Positions 26,479 to 37,379 of a stretch of DNA of 64,000 bases are shown piece by piece. Numbering within the stretch: position 1 is the stretch's first letter; the number at the start of each line of letters is the position of its first letter. This stretch comes from Halomonas sp. (GTDB lineage Bacteria > Pseudomonadota > Gammaproteobacteria > Pseudomonadales > Halomonadaceae), in the NCBI RefSeq assembly GCF_011050415.1, contig NZ_DRFS01000023.1, positions 55,440 to 119,439 of the forward strand, written 5' to 3'. The notes under the pieces were generated by a model. That model was not told the DNA's origin. It worked only from the letters and a program-made list of their open reading frames with translations, and did no database searches. Position numbers and translations under genes: made by a program.

Positions 26479-28863
26479 GTGGAAGAGTACATTCTGTGGT
26501 TCGATCAGTTAGGTATGGCGGACGTCGAACGCGTGGGTGGTAAAAATGCCTCGCTTGGTGAAATGATCTCTAATCTGTCAGGTGCAGGGGTAACAGTGCC
26601 GGGTGGTTTTGCCACCACCGCGCATGCCTACCGTGAATTTCTCTCTCATGAAAAACTTAACGAACGCATCAATGCGACGCTTGATCGACTGGATGTCGAC
26701 GATGTTAAGGCCTTGGCAGAAGCCGGTCGCAACATTCGTCAATGGATTATCGATACTCCCTTACCCCCGAGCTTTGAAGCAGCCCTGCGGGATGCTTATG
26801 GTCAACTGCAGCAGCAACATCCTCAGCTTAAAGTGGCTGTTCGCAGTTCCGCCACTGCCGAAGACTTACCTGATGCCTCTTTTGCTGGGCAACAGGAAAC
26901 CTTTCTAAACATTGAAGGCTTTGACAACATTAAGCGTGCGGTACACGAAGTTTTCGCCTCGCTGTTTAATGATCGCGCTATCTCCTACCGCGTGCATCGT
27001 GGCTATGCCCACGAGAATGTTGCTTTGTCAGCGGGCGTACAGAAAATGGTCCGCTCTGAGACCGGCGCTGCAGGCGTAATGTTCACCTTAGACACTGAAT
27101 CAGGCTTTAAAGATGCAGTGTTCGTTACTGCTTCTTGGGGTTTGGGCGAAACCGTCGTGCAGGGAGCGGTAAACCCTGATGAGTTCTATGTCCATAAACC
27201 GACTCTGGCTGCTGGTCGCCCGGCTGTATTGCGCCGTAATTTAGGCTCAAAGCTGATTAAAATGGTTTATGGCAAAGATGCCAGTGCTGGCAAATCGGTG
27301 GATACGGTCGATGTGCCCCATAAAGATCGCGGTCGTTTTTGTCTTAACGATCAACAGATCATGGATCTTGCTCGCCAAGCCATGACGATCGAGCAGCACT
27401 ATCAGCGTCCTATGGACATTGAGTGGGCGCTGGATGGTGATGACGGCGAGCTTTATATCGTTCAAGCACGCCCTGAAACAGTCGTTTCACAGCAGGAGGG
27501 CGGCAAGCTTGAGCGCTTCCAGCTGCGTGAAAAGGGCCGCACCCTAATCACGGGTCGGGCGATTGGACAGCGCATTGGGCGTGGTGCTGTCAAAGTCATA
27601 TTAAGTCCTGACGATATGGACAAGATCCATGACGGTGACGTTCTGGTCACGGATATGACCGACCCCGATTGGGAGCCGATCATGAAGCGTGCTTCCGCCA
27701 TCGTCACCAACCGTGGTGGGCGTACCTGCCACGCAGCTATCATTGCCAGGGAGCTTGGTATTCCCGCCGTGGTGGGCTGTGGGGATGCAACTACCCAGTT
27801 GCAGGAAGGCATTGATGTCACCGTTTCCTGTGCAGAAGGTGATACGGGTAATGTTTATGAAGGACTGCTGGAGTTTGATTGCAAAATTTCCAGCGTCGAT
27901 GCGATGCCGGAAATACCCTTCAAAATAATGATGAACGTGGGCAACCCGGATCGCGCTTTTGGTTTTGCCAGCTTACCCCATGCAGGCATTGGTTTAGCAC
28001 GCTTAGAGTTCATTATTAACCGTATGATCGGCGTCCATCCAAAGGCACTGTTAGAGTACGATACACTGCCAGCGGATTTACGCCAGGTGATCGATTTGCG
28101 TACCGCTGGCTATGCTGACCCTGTCAGCTTTTATGTCGATAAGCTGGTTGAAGGTATTTCAACGCTGGCAGCGGCATTCCACCCGCAGCGCGTAATTGTG
28201 CGGTTATCGGATTTTAAATCTAACGAATACGAAAACCTGATTGGCGGCAAGCTCTATGAGCCGGGCGAAGAGAACCCCATGTTGGGCTTTCGTGGTGCCT
28301 CGCGCTACATTTCAGAAGCATTTCGACCCTGTTTTGAACTGGAGTGCCGAGCACTCAAGCGGGTGCGCGAAGAAATGGGCTTCGATAATGTCGAAGTTAT
28401 GGTTCCCTTTGTACGTACCACCGATGAAGCACGCGAGGTTGTCGAGCTACTTGCGGCCAATGGGTTGAAGCGAGGTGGTGATGCTGACCCTGCGGGCCTT
28501 AAAGTCATTATGATGTGTGAACTGCCTGCGAATGCTCTGTTGGCTGATGAGTTCCTTGAGTATTTTGATGGCTTTTCAATTGGTTCAAACGATTTGACCC
28601 AGTTAACACTTGGGCTAGATCGCGATTCAGGCATTGTCGCGCATCTTTTTGATGAGCGAAATGGCGCTGTTAAAAAGCTGCTTGCCATGGCAATTCAGGC
28701 CTGTAAAGCGAAAGGGAAGTATGTCGGTATTTGTGGACAGGGACCTTCAGATCATCCTGATCTAGCTAAATGGCTGATGGAGCAAGGGATCGATTCAGTA
28801 TCGCTCAACCCAGATGCGGTATTGGAAACCTGGTTTATGCTGGCAGGTCAGAAAATCGAGTAA
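26479..28863 (+). CDS. ppsA: Phosphoenolpyruvate synthase
   Basis: PpsA converts pyruvate and ATP to PEP, AMP and phosphate, the first step of gluconeogenesis from pyruvate or lactate. It has an N-terminal ATP-grasp domain ([35 protein letters not shown] region), the central phosphohistidine domain with [14 protein letters not shown], and a C-terminal PEP-binding barrel with [16 protein letters not shown] and [11 protein letters not shown]. The GTG at 26479 is chosen because GAGGGGG sits just before it, giving about 794 residues as in E. coli. A longer reading from 26407 adds a non-conserved leader. It is divergent from ppsR. A strong hairpin terminator follows. Confidence 0.96.
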   Translation: MEEYILWFDQLGMADVERVGGKNASLGEMISNLSGAGVTVPGGFATTAHAYREFLSHEKLNERINATLDRLDVDDVKALAEAGRNIRQWIIDTPLPPSFEAALRDAYGQLQQQHPQLKVAVRSSATAEDLPDASFAGQQETFLNIEGFDNIKRAVHEVFASLFNDRAISYRVHRGYAHENVALSAGVQKMVRSETGAAGVMFTLDTESGFKDAVFVTASWGLGETVVQGAVNPDEFYVHKPTLAAGRPAVLRRNLGSKLIKMVYGKDASAGKSVDTVDVPHKDRGRFCLNDQQIMDLARQAMTIEQHYQRPMDIEWALDGDDGELYIVQARPETVVSQQEGGKLERFQLREKGRTLITGRAIGQRIGRGAVKVILSPDDMDKIHDGDVLVTDMTDPDWEPIMKRASAIVTNRGGRTCHAAIIARELGIPAVVGCGDATTQLQEGIDVTVSCAEGDTGNVYEGLLEFDCKISSVDAMPEIPFKIMMNVGNPDRAFGFASLPHAGIGLARLEFIINRMIGVHPKALLEYDTLPADLRQVIDLRTAGYADPVSFYVDKLVEGISTLAAAFHPQRVIVRLSDFKSNEYENLIGGKLYEPGEENPMLGFRGASRYISEAFRPCFELECRALKRVREEMGFDNVEVMVPFVRTTDEAREVVELLAANGLKRGGDADPAGLKVIMMCELPANALLADEFLEYFDGFSIGSNDLTQLTLGLDRDSGIVAHLFDERNGAVKKLLAMAIQACKAKGKYVGICGQGPSDHPDLAKWLMEQGIDSVSLNPDAVLETWFMLAGQKIE

Positions 28864-28888
28864 TCGAGACTGTTTTGCCTTTCATTTG

Positions 28889-28922
28889 CGCCCGACCATT
28901 GTGTCGGGCGTTGTCATTTTTA
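28889..28922 (+). terminator. Intrinsic terminator after ppsA
   Basis: CGCCCGAC (28889-28896) pairs perfectly with GTCGGGCG (28903-28910) around a six-base loop and is followed by a T-rich stretch. Confidence 0.85.
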
Positions 28923-28969
28923 TAAGCTACCCTTTGTTGGAGCGAGTTTTTCAGATAGCTTTACATATC

Positions 28970-29036
28970 TTTTTTGTAAAGCGTTTATGTAAATTGCTTT
29001 TATAGCTTGTTTTGTAAGTTGCTGTTGTAAATCGTT
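28970..29036. repeat. Degenerate ~13-base tandem repeats before ggt
   Basis: Five imperfect units follow one another: TTTTTTGTAAAGCG, TTTATGTAAATTGC, TTTTATAGCTTG, TTTTGTAAGTTGC and TGTTGTAAATCG. They share a TTTTGTAA core and are spaced 12-14 bases apart. The tract is AT-rich and ends about 30 bases before the ggt start. The role is unknown. Confidence 0.5.
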
Positions 29037-29067
29037 TCGTTGTTTCACAAGACACGGAGAACGCCTG

Positions 29068-30858
29068 ATGTCCCCAAAACGGGTAAAGTACGTGCTGCCA
29101 GGTTTGCTGGTATTGCCGCTGTATAGTTGGGGGTTTAGCTATGAAGCACCCTCCATTTCACCTGAAGTAGAATCAGGTTATGAGGAAAAGCCGGGTTGGT
29201 CGGCTGAATCTTTTGCGGTGGCTGCTGCCAACCCGTTAGCAACTGATGCAGGCTATCAAGTCCTTCAAGCCGGTGGTAACGCCATTGATGCTGCTATTGC
29301 AGTGCAAATGGTGTTGAACCTGGTGGAACCCCAGTCGAGTGGGATTGGCGGTGGTGCTTTTTTGATGCACTACGATGGCTCTGAAGTGCGCGCCTATGAT
29401 GGTCGTGAAACAGCACCGCAAGGAGTTAGCGGTGAGCTATTTATCGAAGATGGCGAGCCTTTAGCCTTTATGGACGCCGTTGCAAGTGGTCTTTCAGTCG
29501 GAGTACCTGGCACGCTGCGGATGCTGGAAAAGGCCCATGCGCAGCATGGTCAATTGGCTTGGGCCGACCTATTTACGCCAGCGATTACCTTGGCTGAGGA
29601 AGGATTTGCTGTCAGCAATCGTTTGCATACTAGCCTTGCCAGTGAAGAGTTGCTGCGCCAAGACCCATTGGCAAGCCAATACTACTATGATGCTGACGGC
29701 GAACCCATTGCGGTTGGAGAAACACTCAAGAATCCGGCGTTAGCTGAAGTGTTTCGTCGTGTAGCGGCGCACGGTAGCGAGGCTTTTTATCAAGGTGCTG
29801 TCGCAGAGGATCTTGTACAACGGGTGCAAACTCATTCGGTGCGTCCTGGCAGTTTGACGCTTGATGATATGAGTGGCTATGAAGCGCTTGATCGTGAGCC
29901 GATCTGTACTCCTTGGCAGCAATGGGAAGTGTGTGGCTTTCCACCGCCCTCATCAGGTCATCTCACCGTCATGCAGATACTGGGTATGCTTGATAAGCAG
30001 CCGCTACTTGAAGCACCGTTAGATAATGGCGCTTCAAGCAGCGGATGGTTGCACCAATTTTTGGAAGCTTCTCGGCTAGCCTTTGCTGATCGTGGACGTT
30101 ACATCGCTGACCCTGATTTTGTGGACGCACCCGGTGGCGATTGGGAGCTGATGTTGGCACCTCAGTATCTTCAGCAGCGCAGTGCGCTGATTGACGAAAT
30201 GAGTATGGGCGACACGGCGGAGCCCGGTAATCCAGGTGAGTTGGAGGTTAGTTGGGCTAGCCAGCCAGAGCAGCCTGAGTACGGTACCAGCCATATCAGT
30301 ATTATTGATGAAGATGGCAACGCTGTGGCGATGACGACAACGATTGAGCAGGCGTTTGGCTCGCGCATCTTATCGGATGGTGGCACGGGCCTGGCGGGTG
30401 GCTTTTTGCTTAATAACGAGTTAACTGATTTCTCATTTGAGCCTGAAATAGAGGGCGAGCCTGTTGCCAACCGAGTTGAACCAGGCAAACGACCACGGTC
30501 AAGTATGAGCCCCACGTTAGTGTTTGATCAGGAAAGTGGAGAATTGGTCGCAAGCTTAGGATCACCCGGTGGTGCTGCCATTATTCATTACACCGCAAGA
30601 ACGTTAGTCGCGTTACGTGACTGGGGGCTAAATGCGCAGGAAGCCTTGAATCTTCCGCATGCGATTACCCTGGGTGATGGTGTGTTTGTCGAAGAGGGCC
30701 GTTTCGCTGAGGCGACGATTGACTCACTGCGTGAACGTGGTCACACCGTGAGCGAGCGCGAGCTAACCAGTGGTCTGCAAGCGATTATGCGTCTTAACGA
30801 TGGCACACTCTTTGGCGGTGCTGATCCACGGCGCGAAGGCGTGGTAATGGGAGAGTAG
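29068..30858 (+). CDS. ggt: Gamma-glutamyltransferase (glutathione hydrolase)
   Basis: Ggt cleaves glutathione and other gamma-glutamyl compounds, usually in the periplasm. The 596-residue proenzyme begins with a basic/hydrophobic leader (KRVKYVLPGLLVLPLYSWG), a plausible signal peptide. The N-terminal half carries AANPLATDAGYQVLQAGGNAIDAAIA. Autocleavage is expected before the Thr of YGTSHISIID, making that Thr the nucleophile. LLNNELTDFS and LGSPGGAAIIHY follow in the small subunit. The start has CGGAG upstream. Upstream lies a tract of degenerate repeats. Converges with the GDPD gene, four bases from its stop. Confidence 0.95.
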   Translation: MSPKRVKYVLPGLLVLPLYSWGFSYEAPSISPEVESGYEEKPGWSAESFAVAAANPLATDAGYQVLQAGGNAIDAAIAVQMVLNLVEPQSSGIGGGAFLMHYDGSEVRAYDGRETAPQGVSGELFIEDGEPLAFMDAVASGLSVGVPGTLRMLEKAHAQHGQLAWADLFTPAITLAEEGFAVSNRLHTSLASEELLRQDPLASQYYYDADGEPIAVGETLKNPALAEVFRRVAAHGSEAFYQGAVAEDLVQRVQTHSVRPGSLTLDDMSGYEALDREPICTPWQQWEVCGFPPPSSGHLTVMQILGMLDKQPLLEAPLDNGASSSGWLHQFLEASRLAFADRGRYIADPDFVDAPGGDWELMLAPQYLQQRSALIDEMSMGDTAEPGNPGELEVSWASQPEQPEYGTSHISIIDEDGNAVAMTTTIEQAFGSRILSDGGTGLAGGFLLNNELTDFSFEPEIEGEPVANRVEPGKRPRSSMSPTLVFDQESGELVASLGSPGGAAIIHYTARTLVALRDWGLNAQEALNLPHAITLGDGVFVEEGRFAEATIDSLRERGHTVSERELTSGLQAIMRLNDGTLFGGADPRREGVVMGE

Positions 30859-30862
30859 CGTT

Positions 30863-32755
30863 TTATTGGCGGAGCCAGTTGCGTAGCTTGACAAGCATCA
30901 GCGCACCGTCGCTTAACTCGCGACGATCCTGAATAAGCGCCGTTAAACGATCTGGGTAGTCGGTGATGATGGCATCGACACCCAGATCTATCAGGGTAGA
31001 CATCCTTGCCCGGTCGTTAACGGTCCAGGCGTGAATTTCATAGCCATAAAGCCTCGCTAAACGGATTTCCCCTTCGGTAATGCGATTATGGCGTAATCCT
31101 AGCGCGTCAAAATTACCCCGATTTAACGTCCCAGGCAGGATTAGCTGGGCGAGTAGGGTGATGCGCAGTTCAGGCGCCCGACTATTCAGGTGTGTTAATA
31201 AAGCAGGTGACATCGTCGCTACGCGCATATCTAAAAGCGCGTTGGGAAACCCGCAGGCAGTGTATCCATCGAAGGCGCTTTGCTGTGTGGCCCAACAGCG
31301 ATACCGCAAATCGCTTTCTGCATTAAGTGCATCAATAACCGCATCGGCTAGCGTCTGCTCCTGACCGGGTAAAGGCTTCATATCAATCATTAAGCCCGCT
31401 TTTCCGCGCACCACCTCAAGTGTTTCATCCAAGCCTGGAATGGTCTCATTTTGGAAAGCATCGCCGAACCAACTGCCCACATCATATTTGCTCAACTCTT
31501 CTCTGGTGAGATCCCCAAACTCACGATTATCACCGGTTAAGCGTGCCAAACTGCGGTCATGGTAAAGCATCACCTGATTGTCGCTGCTTAAACGAACATC
31601 AATTTCGACGTAATCAGCGCCGTCAATGAGAGACTGCTTGACGGCGGCCAGTGTGTTTTCAGGTGCCACCATTGAGCTTCCACGGTGGGCAATCACTGCA
31701 ACATTATCGCGTATCTCAAAACTATTCAGAATCCACCATGCCTGAAGGCCTGCAAATACCAGCACGCTAAGCTCAACGGCCCAGGCGAGTTTTCCTGCGT
31801 TGGTGTCTGCAGGGGGCGCTGCAGGTCGCATTTCGCGGTGCGCTAGCTGCATATAGAGACAAGCGGACAACAGTGCGTTAGTGGCAATACCGACAAAGGT
31901 AATAGTGAGCGTGACCAGTACATAGCCAATTAAGTACGCCAGCATGGCAGGAATGAGCACGGCATTGTGTTCAGGTAACCACCAGAGCAGCGGCGTGAAC
32001 AATCGGTCAAACAGCAGCGTGGCCAGAAATGGCAAGCTGACAATAATCACTAATAGAAGCAGAACGGCTGCACCGATAGAGCGGCGCCAGCCACGGGTTA
32101 AACGAACGCTACGCTTTAATGCCTGCCAAGGAGGCGTGTTTTCCAGTGCCACCAAGGGAAGCGCTAGTAACCAGCGTAAATAGAGCCACGAAGCTGCCCA
32201 TGCCCAGGCAGCAATCAACGGCAGCGCGCAGGCAATGAAATACCACAACACAGGAGGGCGCACCCGCTGTAAATAGTACGGATCTATGCCGCTCAACCAG
32301 ACGTTGTAAAGCCAAGCAAGGCCAGCCATAAAGGGCGCAAGCAAGAGTAAATGCGTGCCTACCTGGAGGATAACCAAACCCGCGAGGGCGGGCAGTCGCC
32401 GTGTGCTCAGCCACAGGGCTTCAAGTGCCAGTCGATAGTGATTATCCCGCGGCCTGACGGCGACTTGAAGCATGCCGGCCTGCTGCCAGTAAATAACTAA
32501 GAAAGTGAGACCAAGACTCACGAGCATGCCCGCTAACCCTAACGGGCTAAATAGCAGGGCGATTAACTCATCATTAGTGACAACGGTGCGATTGAGTTGA
32601 GCTAATAGGCCACGAATTACCCAGGTGATGGCTGGCAACAGCAGCGCAGATGCAAGCAGGGTAAAAAACAGGTGATAGGCGATCAGCGGTCGAAGATGAT
32701 CGCGTAGTGTACGTAGTAAGGCAGAGCCAAGGTAGGTTAAAGGCTGCATCGTCAT
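30863..32755 (-). CDS. Glycerophosphodiester phosphodiesterase with N-terminal multi-helix membrane domain
   Basis: The first ~330 residues hold about seven hydrophobic helices, the GDPD membrane domain. The C-terminal ~250 residues form a catalytic GDPD domain with IAHRGSSMVAPENT, VEIDVRLSSD and LYHDRSLARLTG, which contain the catalytic His residues and the Glu/Asp metal ligands. It probably hydrolyses glycerophosphodiesters released from phospholipids at the inner membrane. The start is uncertain: ATG at 32755 or 32749 begins the conserved part, with no good ribosome-binding site, and an open frame continues to 32806. It follows rraA by about 100 bases on the same strand. Confidence 0.87.
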   Translation of the reverse strand: MTMQPLTYLGSALLRTLRDHLRPLIAYHLFFTLLASALLLPAITWVIRGLLAQLNRTVVTNDELIALLFSPLGLAGMLVSLGLTFLVIYWQQAGMLQVAVRPRDNHYRLALEALWLSTRRLPALAGLVILQVGTHLLLLAPFMAGLAWLYNVWLSGIDPYYLQRVRPPVLWYFIACALPLIAAWAWAASWLYLRWLLALPLVALENTPPWQALKRSVRLTRGWRRSIGAAVLLLLVIIVSLPFLATLLFDRLFTPLLWWLPEHNAVLIPAMLAYLIGYVLVTLTITFVGIATNALLSACLYMQLAHREMRPAAPPADTNAGKLAWAVELSVLVFAGLQAWWILNSFEIRDNVAVIAHRGSSMVAPENTLAAVKQSLIDGADYVEIDVRLSSDNQVMLYHDRSLARLTGDNREFGDLTREELSKYDVGSWFGDAFQNETIPGLDETLEVVRGKAGLMIDMKPLPGQEQTLADAVIDALNAESDLRYRCWATQQSAFDGYTACGFPNALLDMRVATMSPALLTHLNSRAPELRITLLAQLILPGTLNRGNFDALGLRHNRITEGEIRLARLYGYEIHAWTVNDRARMSTLIDLGVDAIITDYPDRLTALIQDRRELSDGALMLVKLRNWLRQ

Positions 32756-32852
32756 TAAACGGTAAGAATGAAGTACCAGGGTGGCAGTAACCGCCACACC
32801 TGGCAAGAGTGTCGTTTAAGGCTCATGGGGTGAGTAGCTAGCAAAGCCATCG

Positions 32853-33347
32853 CTAGGCAAGCGGCAGTTCTTGCTCAGCAACAATGATGCCGTTGTTATC
32901 TGCATACAGCCACTGTCCTGGCTTAAGAGTGGCACCGGCAAAAGTGACGTCAACATCACGCTGGCCTTCGCCGCGCTTGTCGCTTTTGCGAGGATGGCTG
33001 CCAACGGCCTGAACGCCGAGGGGAAGGGTGGCAAGTATATCCACGTCGCGTACGCAGCCGTACATCACAACGCCTGCCCAGCCGTTCGCTACCGCTTGTT
33101 CTGCCAGCATATCGCCAAGCATGGCGCAGCGATGTGATCCACCAGCATCTACTACGAGAACCGCACCATTACCCTGCTCTGTTACGGCTTGCTTAACCAG
33201 TGAGTTATCTTCAAAACATTTTATCGTGCGGATAGGGCCGTAAAAAGCTTCCAGTCCCCCAAAGTTGGCAAACATTGGGTCAAGTACAGCGACATCTGGG
33301 TGTGCATCACATAGGTCAGGTGTCACTATCTGAATGGGGTTCGTCAT
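32853..33347 (-). CDS. rraA: Ribonuclease E activity regulator RraA
   Basis: RraA is a small trimeric ring protein that binds RNase E and dampens its activity in E. coli. The 164-residue length matches. Landmarks are [51 protein letters not shown] and ADNNGIIVA. Some relatives are aldolases, but the short length and this sequence fit RraA. An AAGGAG site lies in front of the ATG. The window also encodes an RNase J-type enzyme, so two RNA-decay components are present. Confidence 0.92.
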   Translation of the reverse strand: MTNPIQIVTPDLCDAHPDVAVLDPMFANFGGLEAFYGPIRTIKCFEDNSLVKQAVTEQGNGAVLVVDAGGSHRCAMLGDMLAEQAVANGWAGVVMYGCVRDVDILATLPLGVQAVGSHPRKSDKRGEGQRDVDVTFAGATLKPGQWLYADNNGIIVAEQELPLA

Positions 33348-33419
33348 TTCAGGCTCCTTAATTAACCGGATAATAAATACATAAACGCAAGGGCTTCAAG
33401 GCGCCCCCGTGGGTATCAT

Positions 33420-33460
33420 TAAAAAAACGCCCCGCCCTGATAAACAGTGGCGGGGCGTTC
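33420..33460 (-). terminator. Intrinsic terminator after acnB
   Basis: On the minus strand AACGCCCCGCC (33459-33449) pairs with GGCGGGGCGTT (33436-33426) and is followed by a run of seven T. The 11-bp GC-rich stem makes it one of the strongest terminators in the window. Confidence 0.92.
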
Positions 33461-33548
33461 GGTCATCGACTCAGAAAATATAATAAATTACTTTTCTGTG
33501 ATGTTGCGAGCATCGGCGATGGGGCGGCCTCAAGAGTTACATTAACTA

Positions 33549-36152
33549 TCAAGCTTCTTGAGCGACCGGAATCACGTTTGAGGCGATTTTTTGATACTCC
33601 TCAATTTCGTGGAAATTCATGTAACGATAGATCTCGCCTGCCATAGCGTCAAATTCACTCATATAACGCTGGTACTCTTCAACGCTTGGTAGACGTCCTT
33701 CTACTGCGGCAACAGCGGCCAGCTCCGCGGAGGCGAGGTACACATTGGCACCATCACCAAGACGGTTCGGGAAGTTACGTGTAGACGTAGACACGACGGT
33801 GCTCTTGGCAGCAACGCGAGCCTGGTTACCCATACACAATGAACATCCCGGCATTTCCATACGCGCGCCGGCACGACCGTAAATACCGTAGTAGCCTTCT
33901 TCAGTCAGCTGATGCTGATCCATTTTAGTAGGCGGTGCAAGCCATAACCGTGTTTTTAAACTACCAGCAGGCTGTTTTTCAAGCAGTTTACCAGCAGCAC
34001 GGAAGTGACCAATGTTCGTCATACATGAGCCGATAAAGACTTCGTCAATTTTCTGGCCAGCTACTTCAGACAGCAGGCGAGCATCGTCGGGGTCATTCGG
34101 CGCACACAGAACCGGCTCTTTAATTTCAGCCAGATCAATTTCAATAATTTCGGTGTACTCAGCGTCGTGGTCAGCACGCATTAGGCTTGGATTAGCAAGC
34201 CATGCCTCCATTCCTTCGATACGACGGCTAATAGTACGTTCATCACCGTAACCATTACCTATCATCCACTTTAGCAGAGTAATGTTAGATTTCAGGTATT
34301 CGGTAACGCTCTCTTCTGAAAGCGTAATGGTACAGCCAGCGGCAGAGCGCTCAGCGGATGCATCAGAAAGCTCAAAGGCTTGTTCAACGGTTAGGTCTTC
34401 TAAACCCTCGATTTCAAGCACGCGACCTGAGAAAGCATTTTTCTTGTTTGCTTTATCAACCGTTAGCAAACCTTGCTTGATGGCGTAAAGCGGGATGGCG
34501 TGAACCAAATCACGCAGCGTCACACCTGGCTGACGCTGGCCTTTGAAACGTACCAATACAGACTCGGGCATATCCAGTGGCATAACGCCTGTGGCCGCAG
34601 CGAACGCTACTAGCCCGGAACCCGCTGGGAAAGAGATGCCCAGGGGGAAGCGTGTGTGTGAATCACCGCCAGTACCGACCGTGTCTGGAAGCAGCATACG
34701 GTTCAGCCAGCTGTGAATGATGCCATCGCCAGGGCGCAATGAAACGCCGCCGCGATTCATTATGAAATCGGGCAGAGTGTGGTGTGTATCGACATCCACT
34801 GGCTTAGGATAAGCCGCGGTGTGGCAGAAGGACTGCATTACCAAGTCAGCTTGGAAGCCTAGGCAAGCAAGGTCTTTCAGCTCATCACGGGTCATTGGCC
34901 CAGTGGTGTCTTGCGATCCAACGGTGGACATCTTGGGTTCGCAGTACATGCCAGGGCGAACGCCTTCCAGGCCGCAAGCTTTACCAACCATTTTCTGCGC
35001 TAGAGTAAAGCCTTTACCGGTATCTTTAGGTTGATCAGGTAGGCGGAAAACGTCAGAGGTCGGTAGACCCAGTGACTCACGCGCTTTGCCTGTTAAGCCT
35101 CGGCCAATGATGAGGGGAATTCGACCACCGGCACGCACTTCATCAAGAATCAGCTGCGTTTTCAGTTCAAATGTCGTCAGGACTTCATCGCTGCCTTGTT
35201 TACAGACTTTACCCTCGTATGGATAGATGTCGATGACATCGCCCATATTCAGATTGGTAACGTCCATTTCTACCGGTAATGCGCCGGAATCTTCCATAGT
35301 GTTGAAGAAGATAGGTGCAATTTTACTACCGAAACAAAAACCACCAGCACGTTTGTTGGGCGCGTAAGGAATATCATCGCCGAAGAACCAAAGTACGGAG
35401 TTTGTTGCCGATTTGCGTGAAGAGCCGGTGCCCACTACGTCACCGACATAGACGACTGGGAAGCCTTTAGCTTTAACGTCTTCGATCTGCTTGAGCGGGC
35501 CAGTGGTGCCTGGTACTACTGGCTCAATGCCATCACGCTCATTTTTGAGCATGGCATTGGCGTGTAGCGGAATGTCGGGGCGTGACCAGGCATCGGGCGC
35601 TGGAGATAGATCGTCAGTGTTGGTTTCGCCGGGCACTTTAAACACGCTGAGGGTGATTTTCTCAGCCAGTGCTGGTTTAGAAAGGAACCACTCGGCGTCA
35701 GCCCAGGATTGAATAACGTCTTTAGCAACACTGTTACCGTTCTTGGCGCGTACTTCAACGTCGTGGAACGCATCAAACATTAGCAGCGTGTGCTTGAGCT
35801 GTTCACCGGCTTCGCGTGCTAACTCTTCGTTATCGAGCAGCTCAACCATGGAAACGATGTTGTAGCCGCCCTGCATGGTGCCAAGCAGCTTAACTGCATG
35901 CACTTTATCAATCAGAGGAGAGTTTGCTTCGCCTTTAGCGATAGCGGTTAAAAAACCGGCTTTAACATAGGCAGCTTCATCAACGCCTGGAGGAACCCGG
36001 TTGGTGATCAAGTCGAGAATAAATTCCTCTTCACCCGCTGGCGGTGCTTTCAGTAGTTCAACTAATGAAGCTACTTGCTCGGCGGTTAAAGGTTTGGGGG
36101 GGACGCCCTCAGCGGCACGTTCCTCGACATGTTGGCGGTAAGCTTCAATCAC
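33549..36152 (-). CDS. acnB: Aconitate hydratase B (also 2-methylisocitrate dehydratase)
   Basis: AcnB interconverts citrate and isocitrate in the TCA cycle using a 4Fe-4S cluster. The 867-residue protein begins with the AcnB-specific HEAT-like domain ([18 protein letters not shown]), then the swivelling domain, and the catalytic part with cluster cysteines in [12 protein letters not shown] and [10 protein letters not shown] and another upstream in the [12 protein letters not shown] region. Apo-AcnB can bind mRNA in E. coli. The start is a GTG at 36152. It appears monocistronic, with a strong terminator downstream. Confidence 0.97.
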   Translation of the reverse strand: MIEAYRQHVEERAAEGVPPKPLTAEQVASLVELLKAPPAGEEEFILDLITNRVPPGVDEAAYVKAGFLTAIAKGEANSPLIDKVHAVKLLGTMQGGYNIVSMVELLDNEELAREAGEQLKHTLLMFDAFHDVEVRAKNGNSVAKDVIQSWADAEWFLSKPALAEKITLSVFKVPGETNTDDLSPAPDAWSRPDIPLHANAMLKNERDGIEPVVPGTTGPLKQIEDVKAKGFPVVYVGDVVGTGSSRKSATNSVLWFFGDDIPYAPNKRAGGFCFGSKIAPIFFNTMEDSGALPVEMDVTNLNMGDVIDIYPYEGKVCKQGSDEVLTTFELKTQLILDEVRAGGRIPLIIGRGLTGKARESLGLPTSDVFRLPDQPKDTGKGFTLAQKMVGKACGLEGVRPGMYCEPKMSTVGSQDTTGPMTRDELKDLACLGFQADLVMQSFCHTAAYPKPVDVDTHHTLPDFIMNRGGVSLRPGDGIIHSWLNRMLLPDTVGTGGDSHTRFPLGISFPAGSGLVAFAAATGVMPLDMPESVLVRFKGQRQPGVTLRDLVHAIPLYAIKQGLLTVDKANKKNAFSGRVLEIEGLEDLTVEQAFELSDASAERSAAGCTITLSEESVTEYLKSNITLLKWMIGNGYGDERTISRRIEGMEAWLANPSLMRADHDAEYTEIIEIDLAEIKEPVLCAPNDPDDARLLSEVAGQKIDEVFIGSCMTNIGHFRAAGKLLEKQPAGSLKTRLWLAPPTKMDQHQLTEEGYYGIYGRAGARMEMPGCSLCMGNQARVAAKSTVVSTSTRNFPNRLGDGANVYLASAELAAVAAVEGRLPSVEEYQRYMSEFDAMAGEIYRYMNFHEIEEYQKIASNVIPVAQEA

Positions 36153-36680
36153 GTTGGGGCCCTCTCATCTACGTTCTCATTTACTTTATGGTGACGGCCT
36201 TCACGTTGCACGGTGCTGGTTGTGCATTGTTAGAAGTGTGGCCGACCACTTGTGATATACGCTTGACAAACAGCGTCTGGTTGGATGAGGGGGATTCTAC
36301 GCCAAACTGTCGACAATGTTAAGCTGGCAAGCAGCAGCGTATCTTGTACTTTGTGCTGATGCATGGATGTTAACTAATCAAAAATACGCTTTTAATTAAC
36401 CATTTGAGGAGGAGATGCGGAAATTTTTTCCAAAAAAATGGATAACCTGGCCTTGTGCGGGTGTGATTGTTGTTACAGCGCGTTACCATAGTGGTTGATT
36501 TATAACCTCAGAGTCGTATTAAAGCGTTGTGTTTATAAAGTGTGTGGAGCATTTTTGAGCGTACCGCTACATTAGTAAGAGTAAATGCAAGGTTATTGAG
36601 TATGAGCAGTAACGGGGAACTAAGCGTCATGCACGCTTAAATGTTGTACAATAATGAGATACAAGCTCGGTAATGGTGTT
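36153..36680. other. Long intergenic region between acnB and miaE
   Basis: These 528 bases separate divergent acnB and miaE. They are AT-rich in the middle and include a 27-codon possible ORF (36415-36498). No tRNA, riboswitch or clear terminator was recognised. A TTGACA at about 36264 on the plus strand has no good -10 partner. The acnB promoter must lie in the first part, but I could not pinpoint it. Confidence 0.6.
36415..36498 (+). CDS. Possible tiny membrane peptide, 27 residues
   Basis: The ATG at 36415 directly follows GAGGAGGAG, a near-perfect ribosome-binding sequence, though the spacing of about two bases is very tight. The product is basic at the N-terminus (MRKFFPKK) and then hydrophobic (WITWPCAGVIVVTA), like a small single-span inner-membrane peptide, and ends RYHSG. 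It resembles nothing I recognise. Short ORFs arise by chance, and the tight spacing argues against efficient translation, so this is only a candidate. Confidence 0.25.
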   Translation: MRKFFPKKWITWPCAGVIVVTARYHSG

Positions 36681-37352
36681 ATGTCGATACAACTCAGTAA
36701 ATTGCAAGCTGGCACATTAGAGACTGCTAGTCATACGCTTCAAGCTGACGATCTTTTACCAGAGAGTCTGCACCAGTTTTTGGCCTGCCCGACCCCTGTT
36801 GCGTGGTTAAAGTGGGCGCTGGAAAACCCAGAAATCCTTCTTATCGATCACGCGCAATGTGAAAAAAAAGCCGCATCTACAGCGATGAGTTTGCTCTATC
36901 GTTACGTTGATCAGCCGCTGTTGCTAAGCAAAATGTCACAATTAGCCCGCGAAGAGCTGCTGCATTTTGAGCAAGTAGTGTCGTTAATGGAGGCAAGGGG
37001 TGTTGCTTATCAGCATTTAACCGCTTCGCGTTATGCGGAAGGTTTGCGTCGCCATTTACGGAGTAATGACCCTGAGCGATTAATTGACGTACTGATTATC
37101 GGTGCATTAATTGAAGCGCGTAGCTGCGAACGGTTTTCTTGCTTAATTCCTTATCTGGATGAAGAGCTTGCCAAGTTTTATCGGACCTTAGTGAAGTCAG
37201 AAGGTCGTCACTTTGAAGACTATTTGATGCTTGCTCGTCAGCAGACGTCGGACTCAATTGACGAGCGGATCGCATTTTTTGTGGCGCGTGAAGCGGAGTT
37301 GATTACTTCGCCCGATACGGCTTTTCGTTTTCATAGCGGTGTGCCAGCTTAA
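36681..37352 (+). CDS. miaE: tRNA-(ms2io6A) hydroxylase MiaE
   Basis: MiaE is a non-haem di-iron monooxygenase that hydroxylates the isopentenyl group of ms2i6A-37 in tRNAs reading UNN codons. The helical protein shows the iron ligand pattern: Glu in HAQCEKKAAS, EELLHFEQV, IEARSCERF and SEGRHFEDY. The ATG at 36681 (MSIQLSK) is favoured over an in-frame one at 36654, though neither has a strong ribosome-binding site. The large BTAD regulator gene starts 27 bases after its stop on the same strand, so they may share a transcript. Confidence 0.9.
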   Translation: MSIQLSKLQAGTLETASHTLQADDLLPESLHQFLACPTPVAWLKWALENPEILLIDHAQCEKKAASTAMSLLYRYVDQPLLLSKMSQLAREELLHFEQVVSLMEARGVAYQHLTASRYAEGLRRHLRSNDPERLIDVLIIGALIEARSCERFSCLIPYLDEELAKFYRTLVKSEGRHFEDYLMLARQQTSDSIDERIAFFVAREAELITSPDTAFRFHSGVPA

Positions 37353-37379
37353 ACCGCCTAGCCCGGCAGGATATTTATC

